The translations under genes and the position numbers were made by a program. The notes below the pieces were generated by a model that saw only the letters and a program-made list of their open reading frames with translations, was not told the origin of the DNA and searched no databases. Positions 33,311 to 45,296 of a DNA stretch of 64,000 nucleotides are shown piece after piece (the first letter of the stretch is position 1; the number at the start of each line of letters is the position of its first letter). The DNA is from Zanthoxylum bungeanum (taxonomy: Eukaryota; Streptophyta; Magnoliopsida; Sapindales; Rutaceae): positions 620,001-684,000 of the forward strand of contig SKCR01010150.1 in the NCBI GenBank assembly GCA_019454045.1, given 5' to 3'.

Positions 33311-33808
33311 GAGGATCGCAAAACGAATCAACGAATTAAATTATAAATGAATCGAATCAAAATGTGATGGATTCGTATTCGATTCGTTTATTAAACGAAT
33401 CGAATATGAATATTAGTTTATTCGTTTAGTCATGATATTATTTAATAAAATAATTTACCACACTTCATTTATACTAATTCTTCATAAATATATACATATG
33501 AAATGTGTAATTAATATATTTACTAAAAATATCTCACCAAATATCGAAAATATTATTTTTCAATGGTAATTAGCTATAATTTCTCGAATCATAATTGAAA
33601 CTTAAAAAAAACTAGTAAATAAAAATAATAAAACGAATTCTAAATTAATAAACAAATAAATGAGTTTAAATTCGTATTCGATTCGTTTAATAAACGAATC
33701 GATTCGAATTGACTCATTTATTAAACGAATTCATTTTTTCAAACTCATATTCACTTTAAAGCGAATCAAATCGAACGAATAAACGAATCTTGATCCAAAT
33801 TGTGACCC
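33311..33808. mobile_element. Class II element with AAACGAATC subterminal repeats (copy 2)
   Basis: Same family as 17649-19372: the left end is aaaacgaatcaacgaatt; the right end has attcattttttcaaactcatattc, then gatccaaattgtgaccc. About 498 bp, non-coding, without the nested MITE. Confidence 0.7.
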
Positions 33809-34062
33809 ATAATTCCACGGCCATCAAGGGAGCTTGAGAATTTGGGTGAATGCCAATTGTATCAAATTGTTCAATTGTATCAAATTGTGCACCCCACTCA
33901 AGCAACCTATGACAATTTTTGTTTAATGCACGGTGATGTAATGGCAAAGATGAAAGAATGGGTATTTCATGCAACTTGCCCAAATGAAGACATGTGGATC
34001 CAATTCAAATTCATCAGTTAAATTCAACCTAAAAATTAATTTAAAAGTTTAGGAATTACCTT

Positions 34063-34917
34063 TGTTGACGGCTGATTTTGGTCTCAGGGGCAATATGGGA
34101 ATATTACTCCCGAGACTAATCCTCCCTCAATAGTGAATTTGTTTGGTTATGGGGGACCAAAAGCAAATTTAGCAAAAGACAGATAAATGCACCAATCAAC
34201 AAGGAGATTTAACGTGGTTTGGCGGATCTTGGTCCGACCTACGTCCACGGGCGCAAAAAGGATGATACTTTTATTACCCAAACACGCTTCTCAGCTCTCT
34301 CTTTTGTTTACAAGTCTCACAATAATGACCTTGATCTCCACTTTTTTCTTCCTCCCCCCAACTCTCAACTTTCAACTTGTTCCCCCCTTATGCACACTCT
34401 ACCATTCTATTTATAATAGTGTAGAAATCATATTCCTATTTGTACAAGAATTTCCTAGTTGAAATACTTTCCTTTTCCCATAAAGATTCATAGTCAAAAC
34501 TATTCCTTTTTCCCATAAGGATTCCTAATCAAAACTATTCCCTTTTCTCATAAGGATTCTTAATCAAAACTACCTTTACTTTCTTTATCCTACTAGGACT
34601 CTGACTCATCAGTTTTCCCCATGAAAGTAGGATAACTTATCTTCTGGAGTATATCCCGCCATATTCCCGGTCTTCATGAGGTCAGTCACGATGGTCTTTT
34701 GAACTGAGAATGCTGCTGTCGATCTCATAATGCCCGGTCATCTGATATTTAAGTGGTCGGGTTACCGATCATAAAGTGCTCGGTCTCTAACTCATATGGT
34801 CGGGTCGGTATTTAATGGTCTCGATCAAGAAATGAGTTACCCTTTTACCTCTGCCGTACTGCTTGAATATCATAGTGCTTAAAAACACCATCATAGTGCT
34901 TAAAAACACCATCAACA
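34063..34917 (-). repeat. 3' LTR of element A
   Basis: Starts tgttgacgg and ends catcaaca. Near-identical to 36424-37257 except for a 21-bp tandem duplication and scattered substitutions. Confidence 0.95.
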
Positions 34918-35140
34918 TCTATCCCCTAGTTCTCGGTAACAACGAGTTTGCGAGTTGATGCCGGGAACTATAAAAAAAGATGGTGTGCTGATGAATCCGT
35001 CGGTGGTCACTCCAGAAACCGCAGAGAAAAATGTCTTGGCTGCAAATCTGGTCATTCCTGCCACCCTCATGTGCTCAGTCAACGAGGATCCCGATATCTA
35101 CCCGTGGAGAAAATGCTTTGCCCTTATGCTGATGACGATC

Positions 35141-35430
35141 GACTCGGTGGGACGTAACCCGACCCCGAGCTGAGAAGAACATTTGGCTCTGGGGGAATGT
35201 CACCTCCCCAGACCAATAGAGCTGACTCGGTGGGACGTAACCCGACCCCAAGCTAAAAGATAGACTTGGCTCTGGGGGAATGTTACATCCCCAGTCCAAA
35301 GAAGCCGACTTTGTGGGATGTAACCCGACCCCGAGCTGAAAGAAACACTTGGCTATGGGGGAATGTTACATCCCCAGTCCAAAGGAGCCGACTCGGTGGG
35401 ACGTAACCCGACCCCGAGCTGAAACAAACA
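35141..35430. repeat. 83-bp tandem array in element A (about 3.5 units)
   Basis: The block gactcggtggg (once gactttgtggg) recurs at 35141, 35224, 35307 and 35390, exactly 83 bp apart. Each unit contains ctgggggaatgttac and tccccag, plus ctcgg...ccgag inverted text. Confidence 0.95.
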
Positions 35431-35435
35431 TCATT

Positions 35436-35910
35436 CTCGGCGGTACAATAGCAGACCCGAGCCGGAAAGAGACATCAGTCTCGGCGGTACAACAGCAGAC
35501 CCGAGCCGGAAAGAGACATCGGTCTCGGCGGTACAAGAGCAGACCCGAGCCGGAAAGATACATCGGTCTCGGCGGTACAAGAGCAGACCCGAGCTGGAAA
35601 GAAACATCAGTCTCGGCGGTACAAGAGCAGACCGAGCCGGAAGGAAACATCGGTCTCGGCGGTACAAGAGCAGACCCGAGCCGGAAAGAAACATCGGTCT
35701 CGGCGGTACAAGAGCAGACCCGAGCCGTAAAAAGACATCGGTCTCGGCGGTACAAGAGCAGACCCGAGCCGGAAAAAAACATCGGTCTCGGCGGTACAAG
35801 AGCAGACCCGAGCCGGAAGGAAACATCGGTCTCGGCGGTACAAGAGCATACCCGAGCCGGAATGAAACATCGGTCTCGGCGGTACAAGAGCAGACCCGAG
35901 CCGTAAAACA
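35436..35910. repeat. 44-bp tandem array in element A (about 10.7 units)
   Basis: The unit contains cagacccgagccggaaag, then aacatcggtctcggcggtac, repeated with few changes. One unit is a base shorter (near 35630), which shifts every reading frame through the array. Confidence 0.95.
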
Positions 35911-36070
35911 AATATCAAAACCATTGTGTGAGCCATAACAAACAAGCATAATCAAATGTCAACCTAAGACAGAAGAGGTTTTACTCACCTTTTTGGGATC
36001 CGTTGCCTTTCTTGTAACTCTACAAGGGTCACTACAAGCAAGGCTCTTTTTAATACATCCTCTCTGCATC

Positions 36071-36371
36071 TCAGCATTCCACGCATCCGACCGAATGACT
36101 TCCGCTATCAACTTGGTCGACCTCAAAAGCCGAATGGTCTATGTACACACTGAGATAGCCTTCTTTCACCAAGTCTTCCACCTGCTCCCGCAGGTCTCTG
36201 CACCCATTCGTGGCATGTCCCCTTACGTTATGGTAGATACAGTATGCCCTACTATTTTCCTCCTCAATCGGGAACCTCCTCAAATTAGGCTCAGCCAACA
36301 GACCTTTATCCTGGATTTCCCGAACTATATGGTGAAATGTCTGACGATCGGTGATTTCCATCTTCTGCCAT
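36071..36371 (-). pseudogene. gag remnant of element A (large internal deletion)
   Basis: The ATG at 36371 starts MAEDGNH, the same first residues as the gag of element B, then the frame breaks. In another frame follows the gag C-terminal part: REIQDKGLLAEPNLRRFP and a CHHC-type knuckle (AYCIYHNVRGHATNGC), then DLREQVEDLVKEGYL. Some 400 residues of capsid present in element B are missing between these pieces. The protein cannot be functional. Confidence 0.85.
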
Positions 36372-36423
36372 CGTCTTACTACGCGAGCTGCTTTTTGTTG
36401 AGTTCCCCACAGACGGCGCCAAC

Positions 36424-37257
36424 TGTTGACGGCTGATTTTGGTCTCAGGGGCAATATGGGAATATTACTCCCGAGACTAATCCTCCCTCAATAGTGAATT
36501 TGTTTGGTTATGGGGGACCAAAAGCAAATTTAGCAAAAGACAGATAAATGCACCAATCAACAAGGAGATTTAACGTGGTTCGGCGGATCTTGGTCCGACC
36601 TACGTCCACGGGCGCAAAAAGGATGATACTTTTATTACCCAAACACGCTTCTCAGCTCTCTCTTTTGTTTACAAGTCTCACAATAATGACCTTGATCTCC
36701 ACTTTTTTCTTCCTCCCCCCAACTCTCAACTTTCAACTTGTTCCCCCCTTATGCACACTCTACCCTTCTATTTATAATAGTGTAGAAATCATATTCCTAT
36801 TTGTACAAGAATTTCCTAGTTGAAATACTTTCCTTTTCCCATAAAGATTCATAGTCAAAACTATTCCTTTTTCCCATAAAGATTCCTAATCAAAACTATT
36901 CCCTTTTCTCATAAGGATTCCTAATCAAAACTACCTTTACTTTCTTTATCCTACTAGGACTCTGACTCATCAGTTTTCCCCATGAAAGTATGATAACTTA
37001 TCTTCTGGAGTATATCCCGCCATATTCCCGGTCTTCATGAGGTCAGTCACGATGGTCTTTTGAACTGAGAATGCTGTTGTCGATCTCATAATGCCTGATC
37101 ATCCGATATTTAAGTGGTCGGGTTACCGATCATAAAGTGCTCGGTCTCTAACTCATATGGTCGGGTCGGTATTTAATGGTCTCGATCAAGAAATGAGTTA
37201 CCCTTTTACCTCTGCCGTACTGCTTAAATATCATAGTGCTTAAAAACACCATGAACA
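36424..37257 (-). repeat. 5' LTR of element A
   Basis: Starts tgttgacgg and ends catgaaca. The inner side abuts the primer-binding site. Confidence 0.95.
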
Positions 37258-37611
37258 ACCTTAGGTTTATATTGGTAAACCCACAACATGTCGATCAATC
37301 TTAGTATGTGCCACGTAGGTAATGTGGACTCACTTGTGTATGAGATTTGTACTGATATCATATTGAAATTCATGGGATCAAGGCAACTTAAAAGTTAGCT
37401 TAAAATTTCAGGATTGTTTTATGTTTATATTCATAAACCAACATTATTTACCAATCAATGTGAGATATTTTTCTCATTAGTGTTTAGATGTATATGTTTA
37501 TTTAATTTGTTATATCATGTTAAAGAATTATAATATAAATATGATATTTATGCTTTTCTTGAACTATTTATATTCATCTTTAGATGATATGTAGGGTGTC
37601 GTTAATGCATG

Positions 37612-38095
37612 TGTTAAGATTTTAACTCTCAAAAGAATAAAAGAATGAAGGATCTTGATCCCTAAGATCAATAAATATGATTTTGATTGGTGCAAGAACT
37701 AGTTATAAAGAAATGCATAACTAGAACCAATCACCAACACAGTCACTTGAAGGGAAAATTTAGAACTTATTATGTATTCAATCACTAAGAACGAGTTTAC
37801 AGATTACAAGAGGAGATTACAAGCTTTTCAGAGCAACAAGAATCATAAAAAAAAAAAGTCAAGAAACAAGTGAGAAATTTGTATTACAACTAAGTTTGAT
37901 CACTAATCTTTTTATAACAGATTATATGATTATTATAACAGAAATAACAAGTTGTTCTTTGTTTTCTTTCACAGCTTAGCGGTGCAAATATCACAAAGCT
38001 CCTCATTGTTGATGCGATTGACACACAAAACTATCAACTTTCAAAACCTATCAAACTAGTCCTTGAAAGATAACCATTTTGCATAGCACTCAACA
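37612..38095 (-). mobile_element. Solo or truncated copia-type LTR
   Basis: On the minus strand a polypurine-like acaaggtggagaa precedes TGTTGAGTGC (ending at 38095), and the repeat ends cttaaca near 37612, giving a ~484-bp LTR. About 140 bp of internal sequence follow on the right before the gypsy LTR begins. No second LTR is in the window. Confidence 0.55.
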
Positions 38096-38368
38096 TTCTC
38101 CACCTTGTCAATCAGATCAACTTAAACCTGACTTCATTAAGTATCACAAAAAAAAAAACCTTCAATCTGAGATCTTCATAGAGCTCAGCTGGAATCACTT
38201 ATGATTCCTATCAGATTTACACAAAATATGAATTTCGCACCTGACGGCTGTGACAAACGAGTCAAATCCTGGCCTGATATTGCTATTGTTGTGCTGGCGA
38301 ACTACCTGAGATGTTTGGGAAATGAGGGTGAGCTTGAAGAGCTCAGCAAGTAAAAACACTCATACTCT

Positions 38369-38407
<39 letters not shown>

Positions 38408-38888
38408 CACACACAACATTAATATCTGAAAACAAAAATTAATATATAAAAGCTATCTCAGACAAAACATACTCACAACAACACATCTCAATCAAACAAC
38501 GTTTGTTATCCGGATTCGGTATAATAATGGACTGAAACCAATGGGAGAGTTCATCTCTTACTCCCAAGGTTTCTCACCGTATAATCCCGTATAAATGTGT
38601 AAGAAGAGAATTGAACCACACACCTCTACTAATCTCGCATAATCTCGCATCTCCGACCACTATTATACTAAACCTGGCAGCATAATAATAATCCCACACA
38701 ACATCCAGTACAACACATCTCATCACATTTCATCCATCAACTCATCTCAAAGTCACATAATACTCAAATACTTCGATTCATAGTACAAGCATACAATTAT
38801 GTCCAAAATTTAGATTCATAATTTTATGTTTTCATGCTATCGATTACTCAATCAAATTTCCAACATATATGTATAAATATATTAATAT

Positions 38889-39517
38889 TGTAGACGCTGA
38901 TTTTCGCCCGACGTCTACAATCGAGATTTTGTAGAGGGGCACTGGCGATCTTGCAAAACAAAGATAGAGTAAGTGGGAGTAGACTGCCCACCGGTGTGGT
39001 GGGTGCCGGAGGCACTGCGACGCTCAAGTCAGTAGTATGAATAAAAACGATAGTGGGAGAATAAGGTTTGAAGTAATACCTTAACCTCTATTTGGTTGCC
39101 ATGAGGGCAGGGTTTTATGACTTCTCGAATGGTAAGAAGTAATGCTCTCTAATCTCCACTCTCTATGTCTTGGCTCTTCTCTTTTATAGGCCCCATGATG
39201 TGGGGTATCTCTTCTGCCTGTTGGAGTCATTGTAACTGGCGACTTAATGGATGATTTATGTCTGGTAACTGATAATATTATGATTTTTGTTTATCTCTAT
39301 AAATTGTCGACTTTATGATGACATTTATGGGTTTAGGTTTTCTTTTGATCTGGTAACTGGTGTCCGTTAGTTCTCTTGATGACAATGGGCTTCGGCCCAT
39401 GAGGCCTCTTGGTTTGATATTTTGCTTTCGGGTCGGACTCACTAATGGGCTTGGGCTTGATGGTTGGCCTTGGGTAAAATGTCGATTTTACCATTGGGCC
39501 CAAATTTGGCTCGTACA
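38889..39517 (-). repeat. 3' LTR of the LARD-like element
   Basis: Starts tgtagacgctgattttcgcc and ends ctcgtaca. It is the same length as its partner at 43563-44191. Confidence 0.95.
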
Positions 39518-39629
39518 GTTTGTCTCATACTCTCTAAGTCAATGAGTCTTTGGCTTGGAGAGTAATTGTCGCGTGTGTCGAGACTATATGATGAAGGTGT
39601 ACTTGAGCGTCGATGCTGCCTATTGATTG

Positions 39630-40560
39630 AACCAAACGAATGTCAAGTTATGAACTTGACTCTACATGATCCATCGTGGATGTGTCCAGTCGAATGAGCT
39701 AGATGAAGGTCAGGATCATGAACTTGACTCTACAAGAGCCATTAGGGAAGTACCCAGTCGACTGAACCAGATGAAGGTCAGGATATATGTCATACGACAT
39801 GTGTAGTATATGTCCACAACTTGACTCGACATGAGTCCATGGGATGTCCCCGGTCGACTGAACCGGAAGAGGGTTCAGAAGTTACTTTCACTCGACATGT
39901 CGTATGGACTGAGGGAAGTCCATGTCTAAATTTGACTCGACAAGAGTCCACGGGGGATGTCCCCGGTCGACTGAACTAGATTAAGGTTCATGAGTTACTT
40001 CATTCGACATGACATATGAAACGAGTGAATTTTATAATCATATTTGACTCGACACGAGTCATTCGGGGGATGTCCCCGGTCTACTGAACCAGATTAAGGT
40101 TCATGAGCAACTTCACTCAACATGTCATATGAAACGGGTGAATTGCATATTCATGTTTGACTCGACATGAGTCACCCGGGGGATGTCCCCTGTCGACTGA
40201 ACCAGATGGAGGTTCATGATCAACTTCACTCGACATGTCGTATGAACGAGTGAATTACATAATCATATTTGACTCGACACGAGACATCCGGGGGATGTCC
40301 CCTGTCGACTGAACCAGATGGAGGTTCATGAACAACTTCACTCGACATGTCGCATGAAACGAGTGAATTACATAATCATATTTGACTCGACACGAGTCAC
40401 TTGGGGGATGTCCCCGGTCGATTGAACCAGATGAAGGTTCAAGAGATAATTCACACGACATTGTCGTATGGACTGTAGGAAGTCAATGTCTTCATTTGAC
40501 TTGACATGAGTCCATGGGAGATGTCCCCGGTCGACTGAACCAGATGAAGGTTCAGGATAA
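39630..40560. repeat. 113-bp tandem array in the LARD-like element
   Basis: gatgtcccc recurs at 39843, 39956, 40069, 40182, 40294, 40407 and 40520, spaced 113 bp (once 112). Each unit contains palindromes: ggggatgtcccc, tgactcgacacgagtca and cactcgacatgtcg. Decayed 'gatgaaggtccatgag' units continue to about 41060. Confidence 0.95.
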
Positions 40561-41060
40561 TCCTCATACTATGGGTTAAAGGACCAGGGGAATCTTCAAT
40601 GCTGTTTGGACCAGATGAAAGTCTATGAAAGTCTTCACTCTACATATCTGAGGAATGCCCATGAGTCTTTCCTTATCATACTAACGGACCTGATGAAGGT
40701 CTATGTAGGTCATCACTCATTCTCCTGATGAGGGTCCATGAGACTACGGTCGAATGGACTTGATGAAAGTCCAAATAGGTCATTACTCATTATACTAGAC
40801 CTGTAGAAGGCCATGATACTACCATAGATAAACTTGATGAAAGCCATCAATGTCTTCTCTCTATTCTACGAGACTATGGTCGAATGAACCTGATGAAGGT
40901 CCATGTGAATCTTCATTCTACCTGACCTGATGAAGGTCAGAAGACTACGGTCGAATGAACCTGATGAATGTCCATGAAGATATGGTTGAATGAATTTATT
41001 TAATGTCTATGAAAATCTTCATAACCTGATGGAGGTTATGACACTCTCTACCTTACTAGT

Positions 41061-42223
41061 CAATGACTATTTTCTAGTTGAATGGATGTAGTTCAAATGA
41101 CTGCAAGATTATGAAATGTGTTTAATAAAAATGAAGAAATATTTTTACCTGTCGTATGGAGGCTTTGTCGAATGGACTAGTTGTCGGATAGGCTAGATGT
41201 CCTCCACTTGTATGGAAGTGTATGAACTAATATGGCATGTCTATGTCTGTTGTTTAGGGCAACTGATGGTTTTCCAATACTCAATAGCTCCATTCGACAT
41301 GCTGATTGATTATTTTATATATTGGTGCCTTATGGCGTCGTGGCCGGTATAGGCTACTTTTACATGTGCTAGGGTGGTTATTTGCGTTTTGAGTGTGGCA
41401 GCAATTTATTGGGCCTTCACCATTCTTTGGAACTCGGCCATTTTATGCGTGGGCTTTTGGTACGTGGAGATCTCATGGATCTTGATTTTAAGCAATGTGG
41501 TTTTTTTCTTATGAGCTTTGTGGAACAATAGGATTGTAAATGGGCCTTAGTGAGTCTGATGTAATGAGCTTCAACTTGCGCATGCGTCTGCACTTGCAAG
41601 ATGGGACGTGAGCGTGTGTCACATGTAATTCTCTCTCCCACGTGAATTGGCTTGTATGAGCTTCCAATTTTGACATGGGCATTTGATTTTTGGCAGAATG
41701 TGTTTCGGCTTTTTGTTTGGGGCAGCAAACATTTGGGCTTTCTACTTGAGCACGTATGGGCTTTAGTTAATTTATAATCGTGCCAAGTGTGATCTTTCTT
41801 TGCAGGCGACTTTAGTTGTAAGAATTTTGCATATAGTTTTAGAGAGTGGGGCAATTGATCAATGAAAAACATTTATGTATGTTCTGTTTAATGGCACCAC
41901 TCATTGATGCCAACCTACATCCTGTCGAATGAGACATTTGATAATATCACCTTCAGTACTAAAAGCCTATAACTGAATACTTTTCAAGCACAAACTAGAC
42001 ATTTCATGTAAAACTTTATAACTACTTCTAAGGGTGTCATCACGTGATGAGATTGAACCTAATAAGTATCTTTTAATCAAATTAAGATTTTTGCTTGGAG
42101 GAAATCTTTAAGCTAGAATTAAGAGACCTTTTGGCCCCTCACTCCCTCCCCTACTCTCATATTCTCTGCATTGTGGATTTGCAGTTTGGGTAGTGGGGTA
42201 TGCTTTGAGCTTCACGACTGGGC

Positions 42224-42267
<44 letters not shown>

Positions 42268-43539
42268 TTTGGGTCTTTTCTGACTGATGTGGGTTATTGC
42301 GTTTGCTTACAACTCGTGCTTGTGATTCGTACATGTGGGTTTTGTTCATGCAATGATCGCGCCCGTGGTGTGTGGCTGCGTGGTGGACATCTCGGCGGGG
42401 TCTTCCACTAGCTCAATGGTCTTTCTTGGCATATGGGCTGGTGTGGTCCCATTGGCTTTAGGCCTTTGTCCTGTTGCATACGTCATGGAGTGGTATGGCA
42501 TGGCATGTGTGATTTTGCATGTCAGCATACTTGCATGGTGATCTCCTTGGTAAAGCTACAAAGTTAAAAATGAGGGCGTAGAAGCAAGATTTTGTCCTGT
42601 TATTCTTCATGATTTAGACGATGCTTCTCGTCCTTATTGTTGATTTATCTTTGGCGAGCTATGCATGGTTCTTCGTCTTCTTTGGTCGTATGTGGTGGTT
42701 GTTTTCATCGTGGTAATTGTGCATGGGTCAAGTTAGCACGACCACCTTTTGGGTTAATGGGTTCAGTCTACCAAGCTAGTAGTAGTGTCCATTTCTTCAC
42801 GTAGGCGTGGCTGTCTCTTGCGTGCTGCAGTTTCAGGAAGCTTTCATATCTCCAAGACGAGATGGGAATCCTCTTAACGTCGACTGAAAGAGATGACATT
42901 TTTTTATGTAGGCTGGAAGAGACGCCAAGCCTTTCATGAAGTCTGAAGGAGATGCAATCTTCTTTCTTAGCCTGAAGGAAATAATATTTTATCCATGCCA
43001 TCTAGAGTAAATGGTAATCGTCATAAGTAGACTCGAATAGATGTCAATCATTGAGAATGCTTCTTGGTTGATTGTTTATGCTATGGATTATGAGGATATT
43101 CTCTTGTCGACTGGTGGAAGTGTGTAGAATGATCCAAGTGTTGGTTCACTGGTAGTCTGGCACCGGGTAGGCTAGAGAGAATCACTCTTTCGAACTCTTG
43201 TATTTCCTTTCGCATAGAGGAGGTAACTTGTTGTGATCGGTCTGCTGGAGAATCATGGTGGCTTTTCTGGTAATTAAGTGGAAGGTCATCTGATGGTGTT
43301 TTTTTTTGCTTGTTGAATGCTCATAAGAGATCGAATCAGATGATAGGGTTGTTGGGGTGACCCGTAGCCTCAGGCCTTTGGTGGTTGAAGAAATATGTTC
43401 CAATATTTGTAATTATTCTTGAAGGATGACTAATTAAGTGATCATGAGATCTGATGTTTGCTCATTGCGTGACGCCATACGAGTAGGAATGTTTGGAAGG
43501 ATCGTAGATGGAGAGATCTTTGCATGCTATGAATCGCAA
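41061..43539. other. Internal, non-repetitive part of the LARD-like element
   Basis: There are no retrotransposon domains. A 151-codon open frame on the minus (sense) strand at 41417-41872 has no recognisable motif and is probably chance. A T41 tract interrupts at about 42224-42264. Confidence 0.6.
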
Positions 43540-43562
43540 GGGCCCCACAGTGGGCGCCAAAC

Positions 43563-44191
43563 TGTAGACGCTGATTTTCGCCCGACGTCTACAATCGAGA
43601 TTTCGTAGAGGGGCACTGGAGATCCTGCAAAACAAAGATAGAGTGAGCAGGAGTAGACTGCCCACCGGTGTGGTGGGTGCTGGGGGCACTCCGACGCTCA
43701 AGTCAGTAGTATGAATAAAAACGATAGTGGGAGAATAAGGTTTGAAGTAATACCTTAACCTCTATTTGGTTTCCATGAGGGCAAGGTTTCATGACTTCTC
43801 GAATGGTAAGAAGTAATGCTCTCTGATCTCCCATCTATATGTCTTGGCTCTTCTCTTTTATAGGCCCCCTGATGTGGGGTATCTCTTCTGCCCGTTGGAG
43901 TCATTGTAACTGGCGACTTAATGGATGATTTATGTCTGGTAACTGACGATATTATGATTTTTGTTTATTTCTATAAATTGTCGACTTTATGATGACATTT
44001 ATGAGTTTAGATTTTCTCTTGATCTGGTAATTGGTGTCCGTTAGTTCTCTTGATGACAATGGGCTTCGGCCCATGAGGCCTCTTGATTTGATATTTTGCT
44101 TTCGGGCCGGACTCACTAATGGGCTTGGGCTTGGTGGTTGGCCTTGGGTAAAATGTCGATTTTACCATTGGGCCCAAATTTAGCCCGTACA
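43563..44191 (-). repeat. 5' LTR of the LARD-like element
   Basis: Starts tgtagacgctg and ends cccgtaca. The primer-binding site adjoins it at 43540-43559. Confidence 0.95.
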
Positions 44192-45296
44192 TATACTATA
44201 ACACATAAAGTCATATATCAAACATCAACCAACAAACATTTACGTTAAGTGAATCATTGTGCTTTGTACTTACCTCAATCCACGAAAAATTCTCTATATC
44301 TATACGTCCTCGTTAAAATCTTAAAAAATTACAAAATTACGATCAGGTCCCTATATTTTACTAAAATTAAGATTTTACCCCTAAACTTTCTAAATTTATA
44401 ATTTAACCCCGATACTCTCCAATATTATCAATTTAGTCCAAAACTTTCAATTATAGCATATTACTCACTAAAAAACAGAATTCACTCATTTAGGTCCCTA
44501 AACATGTCAATTTACGAATAAATCCAAAACTCTTAAAATATTACAATTACACCCCTAAATTGTAAAATACAACGTACCGAGCTCCAACGACTTCAAAATT
44601 TCAGAACGAGGTAATCAACAGTCAGTACACGTCACCAGGATCACAACGATAGTAGTGATAATGGCGGATGCTCGGTGGTCACCGACGAACGATCGAACGG
44701 CGTTAACTTTCGTTTTTAGCTTATTTCACGACAACCGAAGGTCCGAATTGGAAAAACGAGGTGTCTAACCCGCGTATCTCGATGAGGGGAAGATTCTGAT
44801 CCGGGAGGTGTTCTGCACGCACGGCGGCGCGTGGGAGCACATGCAGAGGATTCAGGCAATTGGACCGACAAAGTTGGCTTCGTCTCGGTGATGGGATTCT
44901 CCTGGAGTGGTCACTCGCCGGAAAAGGCGATCGGAAGACGACGAACGACCATTTCTCTCTCCTGCCCAACTTTCTCTCTCTTCTGATTTTGGTGTTTTCT
45001 CTCTCTACGGTTTTGTTTCTCTCTCTAACTACTCACTTGTCTCTGAAAATAATCCAATATACTGTCCCCCTCAATTGATTCACAGTAAACACACATACTA
45101 AAGGAGAAACTTAGGGTTGCTTGTTGTTTTATAGTGAAAAGTGTCTCTTTTTTTTTTTTTAAATGGTTAAGAAGTGGTTACCATTTAAGAGGAAAATATG
45201 GAGATGTGAGTGTGATGGTGTAGGGATTTAAGGGATAAAGGAATAAAGGGAAAAAAAATTTAAATAATTAAAAAAATAATAACAGTAGTTATCACA

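Larger units (their letters stand above)
34063..37257 (-). mobile_element. Ty3/gypsy deletion derivative (element A), TSD acctt
   Basis: LTRs of 855 bp (34063-34917) and 834 bp (36424-37257) flank 1.5 kb, and a perfect 5-bp target duplication acctt (34058-34062, 37258-37262) brackets the whole. The primer-binding site on the minus strand is TGGCGCCGTCTGTGGGGA (36404-36421). The inside holds a gag remnant and two tandem arrays and no pol. The left LTR is longer by one 21-bp duplication near its end (caccatcatagtgcttaaaa). It is related to element B at 46938-53529. The Tat-like lineage is inferred from the PBS and CHHC gag knuckle. Confidence 0.95.
38889..44191 (-). mobile_element. Large coding-poor LTR element (LARD-like), 5.3 kb
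   Basis: Two 629-bp LTRs (38889-39517, 43563-44191; TG...CA ends) with few differences enclose ~4.0 kb. On the minus strand the primer-binding site TGGCGCCCACTGTGGGGCCC is at 43540-43559, so the orientation is minus. No gag, protease, RT or integrase motif is seen in any frame. The inside has a 113-bp tandem array and, elsewhere, mixed sequence with a T41 run at about 42224-42264. Flanks aatat and tatac are not a perfect target duplication. Confidence 0.9.
38240..45296 (-). repeat. Ty3/gypsy ~1.9-kb LTR in reverse orientation, split by a later insertion
   Basis: 38240-38888 and 44192-45296 together match the LTR at 8726-10654 read backwards (for example actcagcaagtaaaaac, gagatgtttgggaaatgag, then the reverse of gaggtaagtacaaagc). 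The interruption is exactly the element 38889-44191. The LTR lacks its last ~200 bp on the 38240 side. Its outer end (minus start) is near 45296 (TGTGATAAC). Open frames at 44721-45101 belong to this LTR. Confidence 0.85.

Noticed and set aside
35366..35955. Overlapping long open frames of ~112-185 codons on both strands
   Set aside because: They are by-products of the stop-free 83- and 44-bp arrays; one unit is a base short, so no frame is preserved.
41417..41872. A 151-codon minus-strand frame in the LARD-like element
   Set aside because: No motif, no similarity to any retrotransposon protein, and no repeated occurrence; a chance frame is more likely.
42193..42411. A frame with a long Phe run
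   Set aside because: It is translation of the T41 tract.
44721..45101. GC-rich open frames with SR/RR-rich products, similar to those at 8888-9278
   Set aside because: Both lie in copies of the same gypsy LTR and have no homologous protein; composition explains the frames.
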